The notes beneath the pieces are model-generated. The model saw only the letters and a list, made by a program, of their open reading frames with translations. It did not search any database and was not told the origin of the DNA. Of a DNA stretch of 64,000 nt, positions 56,481 to 64,000 are shown in pieces. Within the stretch, counting starts at the first letter, position 1. Each line of letters opens with the position of its first letter. A program made the translations under genes and the position numbers. This DNA comes from Trileptium ribeirensis (taxonomy: Eukaryota; Nematoda; Enoplea; Enoplida; Thoracostomopsidae). The stretch spans positions 1-64,000 of the forward strand of contig JASANE010028422.1 in assembly GCA_030248225.1 (NCBI GenBank), in the 5' to 3' direction.

Positions 56481-57159
56481 ATATATCCTTTTTTGGACCC
56501 ATAGCGAGCCAAGGAGTCGTCTGACAAAAAAATGGTGTACAGCAGAATTGTAGCTCCTGATGAGCTGATTTCGCTGCGAAGCTTCTGTCTCGACATATAG
56601 GTCCCGACAGATGCCCGGCCGACAAATGGCCAAATTTAACAATGTGTGACCATTGACCTCTTTGGAGCCCAGTTTGACTCGGAAGACGTTGTCGCTGGAT
56701 TTAGCGTCTAATGACAGGGCACAAATACACTAAATTTGTAATCAAAAATTTCTCAAGATCCATTCATTCGGTGACTGAGTTATGATTTCCACAGACGGAC
56801 AAAAAGAAAATTATAGGATTTTCTCCGCTAGCGAGTAAAATCCGCTCGCTGTGTTTCAGTTAGGCGTGTAACACGATAAGAGTTATGAAGAAGCCGTTTT
56901 TTAAAGAATAGCGATGAGTGACGGTTTACAAATGCCATTATTGCTTTAGTTCAGTTGGCCTTGCCAGTGGGACAGTACAGCTTTGATCATGAAAAAATGC
57001 CTAATAGCAGGTTGAATATTTAACACTTATTTCGTATTTCTGATAGTTAATGGTAGTTCTGAAGAATTTGAATATATACTATTTTCACTCAGCGATAATC
57101 ATAAACTAGTAGCCTGTCTTATCGACAAGGTGGTGAATTTTGAGAGTCGAATATGCAAT
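56481..57159. other. noncoding; GACGGAC-type repeat fragment near 56795
   Basis: ATTTCCACAGACGGACAAAAAG then TCTCCGCTAGCGAGTAAAATCC resembles dispersed repeat text seen near 13690 and 36160. Nothing else is supported. Confidence 0.4.
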
Positions 57160-57930
57160 TTAGAGATATATGCCTAGCTATATTGAGCATTAAATTACAA
57201 AGTGAGCCACCGAATACCAACCACGTTGCTGGAATAGTTGAGACGATATCCCGATTATTGTGCTCGCAACATTCAACTAAATAGTGGATAAATTGTTCTG
57301 CAGAATAAGACCAAACAAACCTATATAGATAGAATGGTTGCGGAGATATTACCATTTTCGTGTGTTTTGGTTCCCAAGTGCACAATGAATAACAATAACA
57401 GCAAAATAATAATAATAATAGCATCACACTATTTGCAGTTATATTGAACATGAATTGCTCTATAGAATGAGACCAAAAACACCTACATAGCTATAGCGGT
57501 TGAAGAGATATTACCATTTTCATGTATTTTGGGTAGCATGGGCTCACCCAAAAACCCTTTTTGAACCAACCCTGCAGCAAAGTAATGACAATTGCAGTAC
57601 AATATCTGCAGCTATATAGAGGATAAATAGCACTACAGAATGAGACCAAATACCTATATAGCTCGAGCGACTGTGGAGATATTACCATTTTCGTGTATAT
57701 TTGGTCCCATGGGCCCATTGAAAAACACTTTTTAACCCAACCCTGCAGCAAAATAACGACAATAGCAGAACGCTATTTGCATCTATATGAAGAATGAATT
57801 ATGAATTACTCTACATAAACTAAATACACGTATATAGCTCGACCGGTTGCGGAGATATAACCACGTTCCTGCAACTTGGGCTTCATGGGTCCATTTTGCA
57901 ATCCGTTTTGACCAAAATCCTGCATTCTAA
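57160..57930 (+). repeat. tandem satellite, 162-176-bp units, right (plus) arm
   Basis: GGAGATATTACCATTTTCGT recurs at about 57342, 57504, 57675 and 57851. It is followed each time by TTTGG.CCATGGGCCCATTG, CCAACCCTGCAG, AATAACGACAATAGCA and GAATGAGACCAAA. The reverse complement of 51700-51960 matches it unit for unit. Confidence 0.9.
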
Positions 57931-60900
57931 GAGAACAGCACAGCAAAGTACTATATAATAATTTATAGACTTATTTTCTCTACATCGTGAGCCCTATTTG
58001 ACTCTGACTTCGACACGGCTTGTCGAGTTACAGTAAGTAACGTGAATTAATGCGGCCCATTAGGAACCGACTTGAGCCCTCTTGACCCGTTTTTCGGGGC
58101 TGCGATGTTGAAATCGTACTTTGTAAAGTAACTAAAGAGCGCAAATAGACATTTCAAGCTTTCAAATCAGCTATCGCGCGAATCAATTCGCATAGCGGAA
58201 GTTGAGTTATGCGTATCATCCCAAAAAACCCAGAAACGGACACCGTTGAAATTTACCACTCTGGCCAGTGAGAATTCTTCAATTCGCTCGTTTCACTCAC
58301 CGAATGGGTTAAGTTTAGCTAACTTGTGTTACACGCTTGACTAAATAAATGTTGTTGTCCCTTTTGTAAAACATTAAGAAGTTCTGCCGTTTTCGAACAA
58401 AAATCAGAAGAAGAAAGTTTGGTGCTCAGCAGTTTCATGGTTGTTTCATAATACAAGACGCATCATAATCTGTGTGTGATCATTACGTGACGCCTAGCCT
58501 TCCTTAGAACATAGCGTATTATACAGATATGTTCATACTGGAGTTAAGGAATTACAGTTCTTGAATTCAGTTTGGGTTGAAACATGCATCTTGGAGAAAT
58601 AACGACTATTACTTACGAAATAAATCAACGTTAATCATTAGAAAAAATTAAAAGAGCGTTTATATTTAACATATTTAGCTTCTTCTACATTAAGCGTGGA
58701 CCGCATCGGTTGCATCATTACTTGTGACCACCACTACGAATATAGCTCCGTAAAGCGCGAAATTTACTGCAACCAATGAATACAATCTATCAACATTACT
58801 GAACCACGTTCGAACTTGACCAAGGTGACGTGTCAAAGAATTGACCTACGTTCCCAGATCAAGGGTACCTGTGTACGTGTCAAACTTCGGACGATGCCGC
58901 GCAAATACCATCCGCTTATTATCTTACGGTTTCCGAATTATTTATATAAGCTTGCTACATACAATAGTGCAAATCATCTACAACCAAAATGCACATTAGT
59001 GCGTTATTTTAATCGAACCAGACCAGACACAGCAGTAATAATACTAAATAGGTCACCCGGTTTTTACTATAAACTACTACAGCCGCTATGCGTCAACACG
59101 CCCGCGGCCAGCTTTACTCTCGCCGCATTATGCATCGTTCGCGCAACAGTCGCCGGCTGATTCCGCGTAAGCTATCGGTCGTGATCATCAACGCACAACA
59201 CACATTAACAATAAGGCCGCCATGCGTACACACGTTCATGGATCTGTATAAATTAATATACAGCTCTAAACTTAACTGATTGATCGCCGAAACAGGAAAA
59301 TATAAATACATACACATATGTCAAACCCCTTTACCCGGGAGTCGCAAGCTGTTGAAAAGGGGAAGGGCTGTCAAAAAATTATAACGCTTTTAGTTAATTT
59401 GTGTCTTTAGCTAGCAAAAAGTGTCGGGGGGGGGGTTGCAATATCATATATTCATTTAATTTACATATCTACATATTGCATATAATTTTATACGCTGGCT
59501 CGAGGAGCTTGTATTTATTTTTGTTCTATGGCCATAGAAATAACAACAATAACAACGTTGCCTTGTTTTATCTAAGCTACGTGGATCTATTCTGTACTAG
59601 GGGCTTTATTTAAGTTGTTAATACGAAAGCAAAACGACTATCATCATCATCATCAATATCAACTCAATCGTCCGTCGCTCGCTTCACTAGACACACTTCT
59701 CTTAGTTGTTCTTTGTGAAAGCAGACACGGCTATAGTAGTAGTTCTTTTATATTATGAAAGTGATTTGTTGAGTGAGGTCCTGCACATATGCTTCGCTTG
59801 CTATAACAGTTCAGTTTTGGAACTATAATAGTAATACAGAATCGTACACAAATTCACTAACTAGTAGATACTAGCCAGCATTCATGTATATAGGTTTCGC
59901 TGAGAATTATTATATAAGACAAATCATGTGAAAGAAAAAAGTTCTTAATAATAAAATAATGTAGCGGAGAACAACACAAATGAACTGGTACCTGTTACAA
60001 CTCCGCGCTCCTCACTATTTCAGCCATTTGACCGCTGGTTTGCTACGATCACGGCTAAGGAAAACAAGTGCAATTTAGTCACCCCCACATTACATACAGG
60101 ATGGCTCTGCACCGTGATGGATCCTCCAGTTTTCATACGGCTGACTTCCAGATACCTAAAATTTTGACCAATTTTCTCGTATTTTCGCTAACAGTTTCCC
60201 AAAATTTGCTATTTTGTGCTGATTTTTACTAAAATATTTCCAAACTTTAAAAAATTTGGCATCGCTTGGAAGGATGAGCAGGGGTAAATATTGCTTATGG
60301 GGGTCCCGCCTACACAAGCAACACCCCCTGCAGCAGTCTTGTAATTTTGCTTGCATGCAGCGAGCAGCATGAATGAAAGAAAATATAAAAAAATGGATCC
60401 GACAGTGTTGTATCTAGTTGTTGTCGACATGCATCACGTACGATTAATATTGCATTTCAAAGCTTATATTAAATCGGTCGGAGAACAACGTTAATCGATA
60501 GCCACAAAACACATCGCCATACATGCAGCAACATACACAAACATGTTTTCGTATGATCAGAGGCGGCACAAGCTCTTCAAAAGTGGACGGGACCAGTCGC
60601 TTACATTCATTATATGTATTATAACCTCATAAGTAAATTTTTTCATGTCGGTTGAAAGTGGGAGTGCCCCCATATGATTGTACAACCAAATCCTGCATGG
60701 ACAAAATATATGTCTCCGAACAAAATTCTAAGGAAGGCGCCACCATCAAGAGCGAATATAACAGTAGGAAGAACAACTAGCCGTCATCAACCACAATAAC
60801 TAAGCATCACTCCTTATCAACACACGCGCAGGCGCACGCAACTCCAGCATCTAGCAAACTCACAACGCGTCTGGCCGGCAACTTTCAAGAAGTCTTCGTC

Positions 60901-61850
60901 GAAGTTTAGTTCTCTTTCTTCAACGGTGCTGCTCAAGTTATTCGGTCAATTCAGTCAATCCAACTCAACCACCAAACCAAGCACACAGACGCATGCGAAT
61001 AGATAAACAGAAACTACGAAAGACACCATTTGAATCGTCCATCCGAGACAAAACCATAATTCTGTCGCAACCCGCACCGACCAAACCGTCCTTAGCTTTC
61101 AATAGCATGTTGTAGGAGGCAGACGATATATATACTTCTTTTCTTATATAAATTATTGCCTGTATATATTGGTCAGGATTTTAGCCAAGATTTAGTCCTA
61201 CAAGACACAATTTAAAACGATATTCAAAGGATAAAGTTTAAAATAAGCTGACGTGACATGAAAACGCAGTAGAAGAAACCTGTTGTTTAGATAGTAGCAT
61301 GGTTTTGGACGTGCTGAAATTCCATACTTTTAATTAAGCACGCTTTCCAAAATCCAACCATTTTCTATCAAATAGAGCTACAATCGATATCCAGAAATTT
61401 CTGATCTGATGGGGGAGGGACGAGCTCCCGAGTACTACCATTATTAACCTTATTGGTTGTGTGCAACGGTGTCTACTACAGCCGGTGGACGATTTGACAC
61501 ACCGTTAAAAGGCTCTGGCGGGGGGCCACGACCTCCATCACCCGACACCACTATGAGATATCATACAATGCACTGTTAAAATTTTAACGCCTGCCCAACC
61601 AATTCCAAAGCATTTATAATACAAGCTGCTGCATTTTGGTTCCCAAAGGTTTTAAAACGAAAAGTACAGGATTTTCGTTCAAACTCTATGCTTTTCAGAA
61701 CCTTACTACCTAAACAAGATAGTATTTGCTTTACGGCGGCAACTAAATACACTATTAGTGGCGCGTTAACTGATTTCGTTGCATTGCATGCGTTTGTCCG
61801 CGTATTGTCATTGGCTCGTATTATGTGGAGCTTCAAGTATTTTAGTACTA
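57931..61850. other. long stretch without a supported gene
   Basis: The open frame at 58816-59160 lacks an ATG start and is not recognised. A G-run (10 nt) lies near 59428, ATC triplets at 59640-59657, and element-like G/C patches at 59315-59370, 60285-60340 and 60545-60680. No complete element could be delimited. Confidence 0.45.
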
Positions 61851-61852
61851 GT

Positions 61853-61925
61853 GCGTCTTCATAGTTCAGTGGTTAGGGAGAGCGACTCTAGCAAGACAAC
61901 TAGGATTTGATTCATCGCGCCGACA
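61853..61925 (+). repeat. tRNA-like sequence (SINE head relic)
   Basis: CATAGTTCAGTGGTTAGGGA is a close A box (TRGYNNARNGG), and GGATTTGATTC stands for the B box about 35 nt later, with CGACTCTAGCAAGAC at the anticodon-arm position. Stem pairing is too poor for a functional tRNA. Confidence 0.5.
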
Positions 61926-62423
61926 ACAGTTTATTCTGCGCTTCTCGGAATTTAAACAAATTCATGAAGCTATGAGCTAACTTCACTGTATACTGATTTA
62001 CAATATTTTAAAGGCGCTCTGGCCGTTGGTTCTGGAAATTTATCTTAGACAAGCTTGACGTAATGTAAAATACTCAAAATTTCTTATGTTGTGGTATGCC
62101 TACACTATGTTCAAGCTGAATCTAAAGATCCCATATTCTTCTATGCATATTAAGTTGAACCAGTTCATTTTGAACATATACAGCAGACTGCTTCTGAATG
62201 ACTGAAACAGCTAGGATAAGCACTCACTTGCCAGTTTTCTTAACATAAGATTAAGATGAACAATTCCGATGAAAAAATCATATTAGCCCCACTTACGTTT
62301 TACACGGTGGTTTCATGAGGTAAAAAAATTCGTCTGGTTGTGAAAGGGGACTATCACTGTGCACATAAATTGTATACCATAACTGCAGTAAAAATGTGAA
62401 AATTTCTAAATAAAAACTTTTGA

Positions 62424-62520
62424 ACCGGCATTAAGGTTCCGTCATGTTTTTTGCCTTTTTCCGGAATCGCAAACGCATACGGATTTTTGCCGGAAATGAA
62501 ACCGGAATTTCTATAAGTTT
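62424..62520. repeat. CCGGAAC-family dispersed repeat, copy B
   Basis: GAACCGGCATTAAGGTTCCG, TTTTGCC, CCGGAATCGCA, GGATTTTTGCCGGAA and ACCGGAATTTC keep the order seen at 29769-29870. Confidence 0.6.
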
Positions 62521-63387
62521 GTCCTCCGGAATGCGAGCAAGGGCTTCAACCAGGACATACTTTTATAAAAAATTTGCTGACGCCTATCTTTTTCCAAACT
62601 ACACCCGCTTGTATACCAAAAATTTATCTATTCTTCCTGAAGGCGCGTATGCAGATGAAACTTGTTGCCGGTCGTAAAAATACAATTTTTTTAACAATTT
62701 TAACTATATATATCCGTATACGATGCTGAATAAGTTAATTTCCAGAAAGTCTTTAAGCTGGGAATTCCGCGGAAGTTATCCGTAAACGCTGACGTTAAGC
62801 AATATTTATTAAAATCTCATTTGGTAGTAAATACAGTTTAAAATAAACGTGTAGTTATTACATTGCTTGCTGCTCCTTAACAGTTTAAAGAATAAAAATA
62901 TTCTTTCCTACCAGCTTCACTCTATTTTAAGTTATATTGTTAACTGCTGAATGCTTCATTAGATCTAAATCGCATGATCCAGCGAGAAATAAATGCATGC
63001 ACATACAAAACGGTAAAGCGTACCCACAAAATTGAGTCCATGTCGCATACGACCGAATCCAATGTGACCCCAAATCGAACACAGCCCAAACGTTTATATA
63101 CACATAATAATCATCATGTCGTCTTCGACTGCACACCGATGTGTTCCGAACAGAATTTTGGTGCTATATTTTAGCCCAATTTTATGTTCAACAATGGTTC
63201 ATGAAAGAAACCAATAGTATTTTAAGACGAAACGGTAAGCATTGGACGTATAAACTTGACAAAACAGGTAACCGAATAGCTGTCAAGTCAGACAGAAGCG
63301 AAATTTGACGAAGCGGAATCAGAATGCATTACCTCGTGTATAAACCAAGACAATAATTTTGTTAGCGGATTGGTGTTAAAATAGTAC
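62521..63387. other. no recognisable feature
   Basis: AT-rich. Opposing short frames at 62927-63174 overlap and are unrecognised. Confidence 0.45.
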
Positions 63388-64000
63388 ACCCACTTTTTAC
63401 CACCACAGCCTACGTATATATATAACCTAGAATATTTAACCTAGAATATACAACCTAGTATATTTAACCTAGATATATACAACCTAGTATATACAACCTA
63501 GAATATTTAACCTAGTATATATAACCTAGAATAATACATCCACTTTTTACCACCACAGCCTACGTATATATATAACCTAGAATATTTAACCTAGAATATA
63601 CAACCTAGTATATTTAACCTAGATATATACAACCTAGAATATTTAACCTAGTATATATAACCTAGAATAATACATCCACTTTTTACCACCACAGCCTACG
63701 TATATATATAACCTAGAATATACAACCTAGTATATTTAACCTAGATATATACAACCTAGTATATACAACCTAGAATATTTAACCTAGTATATATAACCTA
63801 GAATAATACACCCACTTTTTACCACCACAGCCTACGTATATATATATAACCTAGAATATTTAACCTAGAATATACAACCTAGTATATTTAACCTAGATAT
63901 ATACAACCTAGTATATACAACCTAGAATATTTAACCTAGTATATATAACCTAGAATAATACATCCACTTTTTACCACCACAGCCTACGTATATATATATA
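63388..64000. repeat. higher-order CCTAG satellite, running off the right edge
   Basis: CACTTTTTACCACCACAGCC starts at 63391, 63541, 63677, 63813 and 63965, so the large unit is 136-152 bp. Between these heads lie 8-10 subunits of AATATTTAACCTAG or TATATACAACCTAG type, about 14-15 bp each. Unit lengths differ by whole subunits. The array continues beyond 64000. Confidence 0.97.

Noticed and set aside
56108..56642. Minus-strand ORFs of 82-133 aa
   Set aside because: They lie across the degenerate 170-bp tandem repeat, overlap each other in different frames, and show no domain.
58816..59160. 114-aa plus-strand ORF
   Set aside because: It starts with TTG, has no recognisable domain and no splice support.
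61853..61925. Functional tRNA gene
   Set aside because: A and B boxes are present, but the acceptor and anticodon stems do not pair; kept only as a tRNA-like relic.
63388..64000. Telomere repeat
   Set aside because: The CCTAG subunits are separated by variable AT text and grouped in 136-152-bp blocks; no uniform hexamer repeat.

Overview
This is AT-rich eukaryotic DNA, almost certainly from an invertebrate animal. There are GT-AG introns, TA-flanked and TIR-bounded DNA transposons, MITEs, minisatellites and microsatellites. There are no operons, ribosome-binding sites or bacterial gene packing. The species cannot be named from the sequence. No conventional host gene could be supported; the window is an intergenic or heterochromatin-like stretch built mainly from mobile elements and their debris.

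Layout. 0-16 kb holds CGG-rich islands, small TIR elements, short tandem duplications (241, 88 and 116 bp) and long unrecognised AT-rich stretches. 17.7-18.3 kb is a pure (GGTAT)n-type array. 20.7-21.4 kb is a decayed mariner/Tc1-type transposase. 23.5-27.3 kb holds three small elements with CAG...CTG ends, two of them in perfect TA duplications. 30.5-35.9 kb is the most interesting unit: a 5.4-kb element with matching terminal inverted repeats. Its broken multi-exon gene reads PWWP domain, acidic linker, then a DUF7869-type protein. The three inferred introns keep phase, and one contains a fresh 103-bp minisatellite. A direct repeat of about 0.2 kb lies on each side of the unit. 36.4-39.4 kb is degenerate satellite DNA, including an 81-bp minisatellite and a MITE insertion. 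41.2-41.9 kb is a lightly damaged Merlin/ISXO2-type transposase. 43.7-44.4 kb is a decayed hAT transposase. 44.9-47.7 kb is a complete hAT element with an uninterrupted 788-aa transposase on the minus strand, short TIRs and a perfect 8-bp target duplication. 48.6-49.1 kb is a GATA-type array. 51.2-57.9 kb carries about 170-bp satellite units in opposite orientations on its two sides, resembling a foldback structure, with a possible acidic first exon between them. The last 0.6 kb is a higher-order CCTAG-containing satellite that runs off the edge.

The hAT element is the only unit that looks capable of acting now. The PWWP-DUF7869 element is broken by frameshifts and stops, but its TIRs, exon structure and repeated subterminal motifs are clear enough to define a family that could be searched for in the rest of the genome.
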